Assembly (NCBI RefSeq): GCF_018619435.1
Contig: NZ_JAHFZF010000029.1
Coordinates: 1-61,894 of the forward strand
Length of the DNA: 61,894 nt
Origin: Rhodoferax sp. U11-2br
GTDB lineage: Bacteria > Pseudomonadota > Gammaproteobacteria > Burkholderiales > Burkholderiaceae_C
Reading direction: 5' to 3'
Shown here piece after piece: positions 24,748 through 32,323 of the stretch. The number at the start of each line of letters is the position of its first letter. Positions within the stretch are counted from its first letter, which is position 1. The notes below the pieces were generated by a model. It ran no database searches, was not told the DNA's origin, and was given only the letters and a program-made list of their open reading frames with translations. A program made the position numbers and the translations under genes.

Positions 24748-25614
24748 TCAGTGGGTGTTGTTGGAGGTGCCGGGTTTGTTGCCCCGCATCATGGTCAAGG
24801 CCAGGACGGCGGAGGCCACCATCAGCAGCAAACTCACCGCGTTAAGCACCGGCGTGGCGCCTTCACGCATGCGGCCATACATCATCACGGTCAGTGGTGA
24901 GTCGGAGCCGACCAGCATCAGCGTGGTGTTGAAGTTCTCGAAACTCATCAAGAACGAGATCGCCGCCGAGCCGATCAGCGCGGGTTTCAGGTACGGCAGG
25001 GTGATGGTCCACAACACCGCCAGGCGCGACGCACCCAGGTTGTAGGCCGCTTCTTCCAGGGTGACATCAAATCGCTTGAGGCGCGCGGTGATGGTCAGCG
25101 TGGCAATCGACACAATGTAGGAGAACTGGCCCAGCACCACCAGCGGCAGGCCGGGGCGCAGAAACTCCAACTCCAGGCCCCATAGGTCGTCGGCCAGATT
25201 GGCAATGCGGCTGGCAAAGGCCAGGATCGAGATACCCAGAATCACCCCCGGTATCACCAGCGGCGCCAGCATCAGCAGGCTCAAAGCCTGTTTGCCACGG
25301 AACTGGGTGCGCTCAATCAAAAACGCGTTGGCGGTGCCAACCAGCACCGACAGGATCGTGACCCAGCAAGCCACCACCACACTGGTCCACAGGCTGCCCA
25401 GCAAAGCCGCGTCAGCAAACAGGCCGGTGCGCCCGGTGTGGCCTACAAACCAATCCAGCGTGAAACCACGCCAGGGTGGCGCTGGGTAAGGTGCGTCGTT
25501 AAAAGCAAACACCGCCACCACCACCAAGGGCAGGAACAAAAACGCAAAAAAGGCCAAGCCATACACCACGGTGCTGGCGCGTAACCACAGCGGGCGGGGC
25601 AGGGAGGCAATCAC
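24748..25614 (-). CDS. Polyamine-type ABC transporter permease (PotC/PotI-like)
   Basis: About 288 residues with six predicted membrane helices. The EAA loop (EEAAYNLGASRLAVLWTITL, then PYLKPAL) contacts the ATPase. I prefer GTG 25614 with GGAGG 6 bp upstream to the annotatable ATG 25641. Last gene of the binding protein-ATPase-permease-permease order, as in potFGHI. The substrate is likely spermidine/putrescine or a related cation. Confidence 0.85.
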   Translation of the reverse strand: MIASLPRPLWLRASTVVYGLAFFAFLFLPLVVVAVFAFNDAPYPAPPWRGFTLDWFVGHTGRTGLFADAALLGSLWTSVVVACWVTILSVLVGTANAFLIERTQFRGKQALSLLMLAPLVIPGVILGISILAFASRIANLADDLWGLELEFLRPGLPLVVLGQFSYIVSIATLTITARLKRFDVTLEEAAYNLGASRLAVLWTITLPYLKPALIGSAAISFLMSFENFNTTLMLVGSDSPLTVMMYGRMREGATPVLNAVSLLLMVASAVLALTMMRGNKPGTSNNTH

Positions 25615-25640
25615 GCGGCACCTCCAAAGGGTTTTAAGCA

Positions 25641-25690
25641 AAATTGGCCTCTAGCCCTCGGATACAGAGGGCTAGTAGCTATTAAGTTTG
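25641..25690. repeat. Dispersed 'tagccctt' repeat copy between the two permease genes
   Basis: CTAGCCCTC (25651-25659) pairs perfectly with GAGGGCTAG (25667-25675), flanked by ttggcct and agtagctatt. It interrupts an operon and could affect mRNA stability of the last gene. Confidence 0.75.
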
Positions 25691-25705
25691 AAGCATTCAA
25701 GCTGA

Positions 25706-26596
25706 TCATGAGCGTTGCATCACTTCACCAAATTTCTGACCGCTGAGCTTGAGACCAACCCAGACGATGGCGGTGCTCAGGGCCAGCAGCAAGAAACCAA
25801 ACGCCGCACCCTGCTCCCAGTTGAAGCGGGTGATGAACTGGGTGTAGATCTGCTCGGTGAACCACTGCGAGTTTTTGCCACCCAAAAGCGTGGGCGTCAG
25901 GTAATTGCCCAGCGTCAGCATAAACACCACGATACAACCCGCCACAATGCCGGGCGCCGCGTGCGGGATGACGATCTGGCGCAGGATCGACCAGCCGTTG
26001 CCACCCAGATCGTAGGCCGCTTCAATCAGCGAGTCGTCGAGGCTTTCCAGCGCGCTGATCAGCGGGATCACCATGAACAGCATCGAGGTGTAGACCAGTC
26101 CGACCAGAATGGTGGCGTCGTGGTAGAGCAGCTCCACCGGCGCTGGTGTCACACCCAGCCAGACCAGCAGCGCGGGCAACACGCCCGACTCGCGCAGCAG
26201 AATCATCCAGCCCAGGGTACGCACGGTTTCACTCACCCAGAACGGGATCAGGCACATCACAAATAACATCGATTTGGCGTGGCCCCGCACCAACTTGGCA
26301 ATCGTCCAGGCAATCGGGAACGCCATCAGCAGCGTGAGGGCAGTGGCCACAATCGACATCAGCGCGGTGCGCATGAAGGTATGCCAGTACAGCGGCTCTT
26401 CAAAAAAGGTGCGGAACTGCGCCAGGCTGGGCTCGTACACCCGTGGCGCCACACGTGCGCGCATCGACAAAATACCCAGCTCCACATGCGGCAACACAAT
26501 CAGCCCAAGCAGCCACAACAAGGCCGGAGCCAGCAATAGCATCAGCATCAGCCGCGCCACATGGCGCGACTGGTTGGGGGTGTTAGCTGAAGACAT
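25706..26596 (-). CDS. Polyamine-type ABC transporter permease (PotB/PotH-like)
   Basis: 296 residues from ATG 26596, which lies inside the 3' end of the ATPase gene (14-bp overlap). Six membrane helices and an EAA loop (EAAYDLGGNGWSILRQIVIP). The long upstream frame is the shadow of the ATPase gene. It pairs with the other permease to form the channel. Confidence 0.88.
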   Translation of the reverse strand: MSSANTPNQSRHVARLMLMLLLAPALLWLLGLIVLPHVELGILSMRARVAPRVYEPSLAQFRTFFEEPLYWHTFMRTALMSIVATALTLLMAFPIAWTIAKLVRGHAKSMLFVMCLIPFWVSETVRTLGWMILLRESGVLPALLVWLGVTPAPVELLYHDATILVGLVYTSMLFMVIPLISALESLDDSLIEAAYDLGGNGWSILRQIVIPHAAPGIVAGCIVVFMLTLGNYLTPTLLGGKNSQWFTEQIYTQFITRFNWEQGAAFGFLLLALSTAIVWVGLKLSGQKFGEVMQRS

Positions 26597-27758
26597 GGTC
26601 GTTGGCCGTGGTACTGGCAGCAAAACACACCGCACGCTGTGGGTCAAAGCCAAAAAACACGGTTTCACCCACCGCCAGGTCGGCGAACTCACCGGTTTGT
26701 GGCAAGGCAATACGAAACTCGGTGCCTGACTGCGCTTCGGTGAGCAACACCGCCGAGTTGGCACCGTCAAATAACAAGCTGTCGACCCGTGCACTGAAAC
26801 ACGGCAAACCCACATCCGTCAGCACCGCCGCCTGGCGCGCCAGGCGGGCGACTTCGGGCCGCACAAAGGCCTCGACCGCATCACCCCGATTGATCTGGCC
26901 AATGGCACGTGCTGGCATCACCAGACCATGCGCGCTGGTGACCGTGACCATGTTGCCATTTACCTCGGTGGCGCGGCCAGCCAGGCGGTTGTTGGCACCC
27001 ACAAAACCCGCCACAAACGGCGTCTGTGGCTCGTAATACAGCTGTTGCGGCGTGCCCACCTGCTCAAAACGACCGTGGTTCATCACCGCCACATGGTCAC
27101 TCAGCACCAGCGCCTCGGACTGGTCATGGGTGATGTAGACAAAGGTGGTGCCAAACGCGGCTTGTAACTGCTTGAGCTCGATCTTCATGTGCTCGCGCAG
27201 CTTCAGGTCCAGCGCGCCGAGCGGCTCGTCGAGCAGCAGCAGCGTCGGCTCCAGCACCAAGCTGCGGGCAATGGCCACACGCTGTTTCTGCCCGCCCGAG
27301 AGCTGGTCGACCCGTTTGTTCTGCGCACCGGGCAGGCTGACCCGCGCCAGCATGTCGCCTACCCGGCGTTTGATTTCGTCCTTGGCCACACCCCGGCGTG
27401 CCAGGCCATAACCCACGTTGTCACCCACTGTCATCATCGGGAACAGCGCCAGGTGCTGGAACACCATGTTCACCGGGCGTTTGTTAGGCGGCACACCGTT
27501 CATGGGCTTGCCGCCGATCAGGATCTCGCCCGAGTCGGGGCTCAGAAACCCGGCAATCATGCGCAGCAGCGTGGTTTTGCCGCAGCCCGAGGGGCCCAGG
27601 ATCGAGAAGAAACTGCCGCGCGCCACCGAGAAGGACAAGTCGTCCACCGCACGGAAGGCACCGTAGTGCTTGGCGACACGGGTGGCTTGCAGGTCAGGCT
27701 GCGCGGCAGCCGGGTTGGCGTGTAGAGGGGAAGGTGTCAAGACAGGTCCAACGCACAT
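26583..27758 (-). CDS. Polyamine-type ABC transporter ATP-binding protein (PotA/PotG-like)
   Basis: About 391 residues. Walker A GPSGCGKTT, Q-loop VFQHLALFP, signature LSGGQKQR, Walker B LLLLDEPLGALD, switch ITHDQSEAL, and a C-terminal TOBE domain (VEAFVRPE). The start is uncertain: ATG 27785, ATG 27758 or a later codon; the domain itself begins about residue 25. It energises the transporter with the two permeases downstream and the binding protein upstream. Confidence 0.88.
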   Translation of the reverse strand: MCVGPVLTPSPLHANPAAAQPDLQATRVAKHYGAFRAVDDLSFSVARGSFFSILGPSGCGKTTLLRMIAGFLSPDSGEILIGGKPMNGVPPNKRPVNMVFQHLALFPMMTVGDNVGYGLARRGVAKDEIKRRVGDMLARVSLPGAQNKRVDQLSGGQKQRVAIARSLVLEPTLLLLDEPLGALDLKLREHMKIELKQLQAAFGTTFVYITHDQSEALVLSDHVAVMNHGRFEQVGTPQQLYYEPQTPFVAGFVGANNRLAGRATEVNGNMVTVTSAHGLVMPARAIGQINRGDAVEAFVRPEVARLARQAAVLTDVGLPCFSARVDSLLFDGANSAVLLTEAQSGTEFRIALPQTGEFADLAVGETVFFGFDPQRAVCFAASTTANDHVFS

Positions 27759-27772
27759 CCAGATCCAAATAG

Positions 27773-27810
27773 CACCCTGCCACACCGGGGATGTCCGGCC
27801 TGGCAGGGTG
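27773..27810. terminator. Perfect hairpin between binding protein and ATPase genes
   Basis: CACCCTGCCA (27773-27782) and TGGCAGGGTG (27801-27810) form a 10-bp perfect stem with a GC-rich loop. No T-run follows. Such hairpins after the binding-protein gene often stabilise its mRNA or partly end transcription, giving more binding protein than transporter. Confidence 0.6.
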
Positions 27811-27836
27811 TGCGGGCGTGGCCCGCAGAGTCAACT

Positions 27837-28904
27837 TCAGTTGGCGGCCTTGATGCGATCCAGCACCTTGCCTTCGATGTCCTCAATGCCAGCGGGCACA
27901 GCCGGGTACCACTTGATGTTCTTGAGCGCGGCTTCGGGGAAGCTGGTCGCAAACTGGGCCTTGAGCTTGGCATCCATCAACTGGTCTGCACCCTTGGAGG
28001 CGGTGAAGTTGCCCGCCGAGCCAGCCACCTTGGCAGCGATTTCGGGGCGCATGTTGAAGTTGATCCAGGCGTAGGCGGCAGCGTCGTTCTTGCCTTTGGC
28101 GGGAATCGCAAAGGTGTCGATCCAGCCCAGTGCACCAGACTTGGGTGCGAGGAACTGGATTTCAGGCTTTTCGTTGTTGAGCTTCCAGCCGCCCGTGTCC
28201 CACATCATGGCGCCGACAATTTCACCAGCGCGCATGCCATTGAGCAGCTGGTCCTTGTTGTCCCAGTAGAACTTGACGTTGGGCTTGCAGGCGATCAGGG
28301 TCTTGCCAACTTCGTCCATCAGTTCGGTGTAGGCCTTGGGGTTGCTGTACAGCGCAAACGGGTCTTTGCCCGAGGCAAAGGCAAAAGCCAGCAGGGTTGG
28401 GCGTTTCAGTCGGTAGGCCACCTTGCCCTTGAACTCGGCCTTGCACAGGTCGGTGTAGTTCTCCATCTTGGCCAGTTTGGTGTTGACCACCAGGCCGTCG
28501 GTGCCCCAGATGTGCGGCAGGCCATACACCTTGCCAGCCACCGTGGTGTTGATCTTGGTGGCATCCAACATGCTGGGGATGAACAGCTCGGTCTTGAGCT
28601 TGCTCAGGTCCATCGGTTTGTAGATGCCGAATTCAGTTTGTGGGCCAGCAATGCGGTCTTGCGAGGGCTGAGCCAGGTCAAACCCGGCGCCACCGGTGGC
28701 CCGCAGCTTGGAGATCATCTCTTCGTTGTTGGACAGGGTCAGTTCGACCTTGTAGCCGGTTTCCTTCTCAAACTGAGCCACCACATCCGCGGGCGCGTAG
28801 TCGGCCCAGGTCAGCAAACGCAGGGTTTTCTCCTGGGCTTGGGCCAGGCCAGCGCAGCCCAGCGCGATCACAGCAGCAGCAACAAACGTGTAGCGGATTT
28901 TCAT
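27837..28904 (-). CDS. Polyamine-type extracellular solute-binding protein (PotD/PotF-like)
   Basis: 355 residues with a signal peptide (MKIRYTFVAAAVIALG, ending LAQAQ). The mature protein begins KTLRLLTWADYAP, like the PotD/PotF NW(S/A)DY start, followed by FEKETGYKVE, the ligand-loop GFDLAQPS and LPHIWGTDGLVVN. It captures the substrate in the periplasm for the downstream transporter genes. First gene of the operon. Confidence 0.88.
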   Translation of the reverse strand: MKIRYTFVAAAVIALGCAGLAQAQEKTLRLLTWADYAPADVVAQFEKETGYKVELTLSNNEEMISKLRATGGAGFDLAQPSQDRIAGPQTEFGIYKPMDLSKLKTELFIPSMLDATKINTTVAGKVYGLPHIWGTDGLVVNTKLAKMENYTDLCKAEFKGKVAYRLKRPTLLAFAFASGKDPFALYSNPKAYTELMDEVGKTLIACKPNVKFYWDNKDQLLNGMRAGEIVGAMMWDTGGWKLNNEKPEIQFLAPKSGALGWIDTFAIPAKGKNDAAAYAWINFNMRPEIAAKVAGSAGNFTASKGADQLMDAKLKAQFATSFPEAALKNIKWYPAVPAGIEDIEGKVLDRIKAAN

Positions 28905-29114
28905 GGATGAGTCCTTTGGGTTGATGGGTGAAACTCAGGCCAGGTGGCATGCACATCCTGTGCCAGCACGCCAGAATACGACACTTTAATGACATTTTGG
29001 TGTCTGCGCGAGGTCATTCTTACCCATGCGCCAGATGGGGTGGCGCTGTCAAAAAATCTTGCTATCGTTGCGCCCGGGCAGGCCGGGTGGCGCTGCTGTT
29101 TCAAGGAGTGAAAA

Positions 29115-29945
29115 ATGGCGATGGATGTGGTGGACTACGAGATTTTTGGCAACGAAATGCAATACGTCGAGGTTGAACTCGACCCCGGTGAAGCGGCCGT
29201 GGGTGAGGCCGGTGTCATGATGTACATGCAGGCCGGTATCCAGATGGACACCGTGTTTGGCGACGGCGCCCAGCAAGGTGGCCTGTTTGGCAAGCTGATG
29301 GGCGCGGGCAAGCGCCTGCTGACCGGTGAGAGCCTGTTCACCACCGTGTTCCAGAACACCGCCTCCAGCAAACAGCGCGTGGCCTTTGCCGCACCCTACC
29401 CCGGCAAGATTGTGCCGATCGACTTAAGTGCACTGGGTGGCACCTTGTTGTGCCAGAAAGACTCGTTTTTGTGCGCCGCCAAGGGTGTGTCGCTGGGCAT
29501 TGCCTTCCAGCAGAAGCTGGGCGTGGGCTTGTTCGGGGGTGAAGGCTTCATCATGCAAAAGCTCGACGGCGACGGCCTAGCCTTCATCCACGCCGGTGGC
29601 ACGTTGATGGAGCGCACCTTGGCCCCAGGCGAAACCCTGCGGGTGGACACCGGCTGTGTGGTGGCCTACCAGCCGTCGGTGGACTTTGACATCCAGTACG
29701 TGGGCAAGATCAAATCGGCGCTGTTTGGCGGCGAAGGCCTGTTTTTTGCCACCTTGCGCGGCCCGGGCAAGATCTGGCTGCAGTCGCTGCCGCTGTCACG
29801 CCTAGCCAACCGCATCATCGCCTCGGCCCCGGCTGCGGGTGGGCGCTCGTCAGAGCAGGGTTCGGTGCTCGGTGGTGCGGCCTTGGGCGGCACCTTGCTG
29901 GGTGGTGGTCTGCTCGGTGGCCTGCTGGGTGGCGAAGACGAGTAA
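29115..29945 (+). CDS. TIGR00266/AIM24-family protein
   Basis: 276 residues. The first 225 form the repeated beta-sandwich of the AIM24/TIGR00266 family ([32 protein letters not shown] end read as [10 protein letters not shown]). The tail is a Gly/Leu run ([19 protein letters not shown]), possibly membrane-interacting. The molecular function is unknown in bacteria. GGAG is 6 bp before the ATG. Confidence 0.85.
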   Translation: MAMDVVDYEIFGNEMQYVEVELDPGEAAVGEAGVMMYMQAGIQMDTVFGDGAQQGGLFGKLMGAGKRLLTGESLFTTVFQNTASSKQRVAFAAPYPGKIVPIDLSALGGTLLCQKDSFLCAAKGVSLGIAFQQKLGVGLFGGEGFIMQKLDGDGLAFIHAGGTLMERTLAPGETLRVDTGCVVAYQPSVDFDIQYVGKIKSALFGGEGLFFATLRGPGKIWLQSLPLSRLANRIIASAPAAGGRSSEQGSVLGGAALGGTLLGGGLLGGLLGGEDE

Positions 29946-29961
29946 ACGCCAAGGTTTCAAA

Positions 29962-30009
29962 GCATTTTTGGCCTCTAGCCCTTTTATATAAAGGGCTAGT
30001 AGCTATTTA
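29962..30009. repeat. Dispersed 'tagccctt' repeat copy before parA
   Basis: The best-preserved copy: CTAGCCCTTT (29975-29984) and AAAGGGCTAG (29990-29999) give a 10-bp stem with a 5-base loop, flanked by catttttggcct and tagctattt. It lies between the AIM24 and ParA genes. Confidence 0.85.
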
Positions 30010-30022
30010 ACCAGGAGCATCT

Positions 30023-30640
30023 ATGCCAGTGATTGTTGTGGCCAACCCCAAGGGGGGTGTGGGCAAATCCACACTCTCAACCCAGATCGCGGGCTACTTT
30101 GCCTCGCGTGGCCAGTCGGTGATGCTGGGCGACGCCGACCGGCAGTTGTCGAGCAAACTCTGGCTGTCCTTGCGACCCGACAGCGCCCGGCCCATCACCA
30201 GCTGGGAAGTGGACCGCGACGACATCGCCAAACCGCCCAAAGGCACGACCCATGTGGTGCTGGACACCCCGGCCGGGCTACACGGCAAACGCCTCAAGGA
30301 GGTGCTGAAACTGGCGCACAAGGTGGTAGTGCCGCTGCAAGCCAGTGTGTTTGACATCTTTGCCACCAAAGATTTCCTGGACGAGCTGGCGCAAAGCGCC
30401 CAAGCCGCCAAAACACAGATCGGCATCGTAGGCATGCGGGTGGATGAACGCACCCGCGCCGCTGAGCAATTGCGCACTTTTGTCGAGTCCACCGGCCTGC
30501 CGGTACTGGGTTATGTGCGCAACACCCAGAACTACGTGCAACTCGCCGCCCGTGGCCTGACCGTGTTTGACCTGGACCCCGAGCGTGTCGCGCGTGACCT
30601 AGCGCAGTGGCAGCCGATTTGTGAGTGGTTGGATCAGTAA
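30023..30640 (+). CDS. ParA-family ATPase, orphan
   Basis: 205 residues. Deviant Walker A KGGVGKST near the N-terminus, a DADRQ switch, and Walker B HVVLDTPAGL. Short ParA/Soj/MipZ-like proteins position plasmids, chromosomes or protein complexes. No parB or centromere-like repeat adjoins it, so the cargo is unknown. AGGAG-type site 8 bp before ATG. A dead integrase downstream hints at mobile origin. Confidence 0.85.
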   Translation: MPVIVVANPKGGVGKSTLSTQIAGYFASRGQSVMLGDADRQLSSKLWLSLRPDSARPITSWEVDRDDIAKPPKGTTHVVLDTPAGLHGKRLKEVLKLAHKVVVPLQASVFDIFATKDFLDELAQSAQAAKTQIGIVGMRVDERTRAAEQLRTFVESTGLPVLGYVRNTQNYVQLAARGLTVFDLDPERVARDLAQWQPICEWLDQ

Positions 30641-30664
30641 GGGGCAGGTTGTGGAGGTCGGGCA

Positions 30665-30884
30665 GCGCTGTACGGCGATCGTGACGCTTGCCTACGGCAC
30701 CGGATTGCGTGCCAATGAAGTGATCATATTGAAGTCACCGACATCGACAGTCAACGCATGAAGGTGCACGTAGAACTCGGCAAGGACCGCTACGCCATGA
30801 TCTCGACGGTCTTGCGCTGACGCCCGCCCGGACGTCGCCCGATAAAGCGCTCTCCGCACAGCAACTCAACCGTGCTATTGACTT
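30665..30884 (+). pseudogene. Tyrosine recombinase (integrase) fragment with frameshifts
   Basis: Three frames together read as the catalytic domain start of a XerC/D-type integrase: TLAYGTGLRANEVIILK (the Arg of box I), then VTDIDSQRMKVHVELGKDRY in another frame, then [15 protein letters not shown] in a third. The remaining boxes (HxLRH, Tyr) are absent. The fragment overlaps the 3' end of sstT on the other strand, so sstT's last codons arose or were fixed at this junction. Confidence 0.65.
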
Positions 30885-32119
30885 GTGCTCGCCAGTTTCA
30901 ACGGTTCGCCCGTTTCAGCGGCACAGCCGGCAGCGGTCAGCAGCACATCGGTGGAGGAGTTCAGGGCGGTCTCGGTCGAGTCCTGTATCACGCTGATGAC
31001 AAAGCCGATCGCCACCACTTGCATGGCCACATCGTTTGAAATGCCGAATAGCGACGTGGCCATCGGGATCAGCAGAAGCGAGCCGCCCGCCACCCCTGAC
31101 ACGCCGGCAGCGGCGAACGAGGACACGACGCACAGCAGCAGCGCGGTCGGTACATCGACATGAATGCCCAGTGTGTGCGCGGCGGCCAGGGCCATCACCG
31201 AGATCGTGATGGCTGCCCCAGCCATGTTGATCGTGGCGCCCAGCGGAATGGTGATCGAATAGGTGTCCTCGTGCAGGCCCAAACGCTTGCACAGTGCGAG
31301 GTTAATCGGGATATTGGCTGCCGAGCTGCGGGTGAAGAAGGCGGTCACGCCACTCTCACGCAGGCAGGTGAAAACCAGGGGATAAGGATTGCTGCGAATC
31401 TTCCAGAACACGATCATCGGGTTCACCACCAGCGCAACAAAAAGCATGCAACCGACGATGACCAGCAGCAGATGCGCGTAGCCCAGCAAGGCACCAAAAC
31501 CCGATTCGCCCAGCGTGCCAGCGACAAGGCCAAAGATACCCAACGGCGCAAAACGGATGACCGTCTGCACGATGCCGGTCACCGCGTCGGCCAGGTCGTT
31601 GAGCATCGTCCGCGTGGCAGCACTGGCGTGGCGCAGCGCCATGCCAAGGGCGACCGCCCACGCCAGGATGCCGATGAAGTTGCCTTCCAGCAGGGCTTTG
31701 ACCGGACTGGTAAATATGCTCAGCAACAGGTTCTTGAGCACGACCACGATGCCACTCGGTGGTGTGCCAGCGGCCGGCGGCGCGCTCAGGACCAGCGTGG
31801 TTGGAAAGCTGAAGCTGGCGATGACCGCCACCGCAGCAGCGGCCAGCGTGCCAACAACATACAACATCAAGATCGGGCGAATATGGGTCGGCTGACCATG
31901 TTCGTGACTGGAGATGGCGGCCATCACCAGGATGAACACCAGGACTGGCGCGACGGCCTTCAGGCTGGAGATGAAGAGGTCTCCCAGTATCGCGACGGAT
32001 GGGGTCGCGCCGGGCGCGATCAGGGCCAGAGCGATGCCCAGGACCAGGCCGATCGTGATCTGGACAATGAGGCTCAGGCGCATCAGTCGCTGCAGAGCCG
32101 TGGGGTTCGTGTTTTTCAT
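30875..32119 (-). CDS. sstT: Serine/threonine:sodium symporter
   Basis: 414-residue SstT-type member of the dicarboxylate/amino acid:cation symporter family, importing serine and threonine with Na+. Seen motifs: [16 protein letters not shown] (the hairpin-loop serine-rich motif), [23 protein letters not shown]. About eight membrane helices plus re-entrant loops. The length is normal. Its 3' end overlaps an integrase remnant, so the gene may have arrived by transfer. Confidence 0.92.
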   Translation of the reverse strand: MKNTNPTALQRLMRLSLIVQITIGLVLGIALALIAPGATPSVAILGDLFISSLKAVAPVLVFILVMAAISSHEHGQPTHIRPILMLYVVGTLAAAAVAVIASFSFPTTLVLSAPPAAGTPPSGIVVVLKNLLLSIFTSPVKALLEGNFIGILAWAVALGMALRHASAATRTMLNDLADAVTGIVQTVIRFAPLGIFGLVAGTLGESGFGALLGYAHLLLVIVGCMLFVALVVNPMIVFWKIRSNPYPLVFTCLRESGVTAFFTRSSAANIPINLALCKRLGLHEDTYSITIPLGATINMAGAAITISVMALAAAHTLGIHVDVPTALLLCVVSSFAAAGVSGVAGGSLLLIPMATSLFGISNDVAMQVVAIGFVISVIQDSTETALNSSTDVLLTAAGCAAETGEPLKLASTSQ

Positions 32120-32234
32120 GAGTCAGTCTCTTTGTGGGTAACTTGATGGATTGGCAAGAGTTGCTGCAGCATCTGCATTCCAGGCCGAGCAACTCGTCTG
32201 CTCTAAAGTTGATAGTGGAAAGTTGTGGTGACCG

Positions 32235-32308
32235 TTGGGTGTGGTGCTAAAACTGCAGTCATGCAAGGGGCCAAAGGCAGTGTGGCGCTTGTCAGGCACC
32301 ACACCCAA
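32235..32308. repeat. Perfect 13-bp inverted repeat between topB and sstT
   Basis: TTGGGTGTGGTGC (32235-32247) and GCACCACACCCAA (32296-32308) are exact complements separated by 48 bp. The right arm begins 16 bp after the topB stop. It may end topB transcription or act as a leader structure for sstT; it is not a classic short-loop terminator. Confidence 0.65.
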
Positions 32309-32323
32309 TACTGATGCGACTCT

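Noticed and set aside
30023..30640. Plasmid or phage partition locus
   Set aside because: ParA alone, without parB, parS-like repeats, replication or phage genes; the neighbours are chromosomal.
31160..32146. 328-codon plus-strand frame opposite sstT
   Set aside because: Arg/Gln/Asp-rich antisense product; sstT is well supported.
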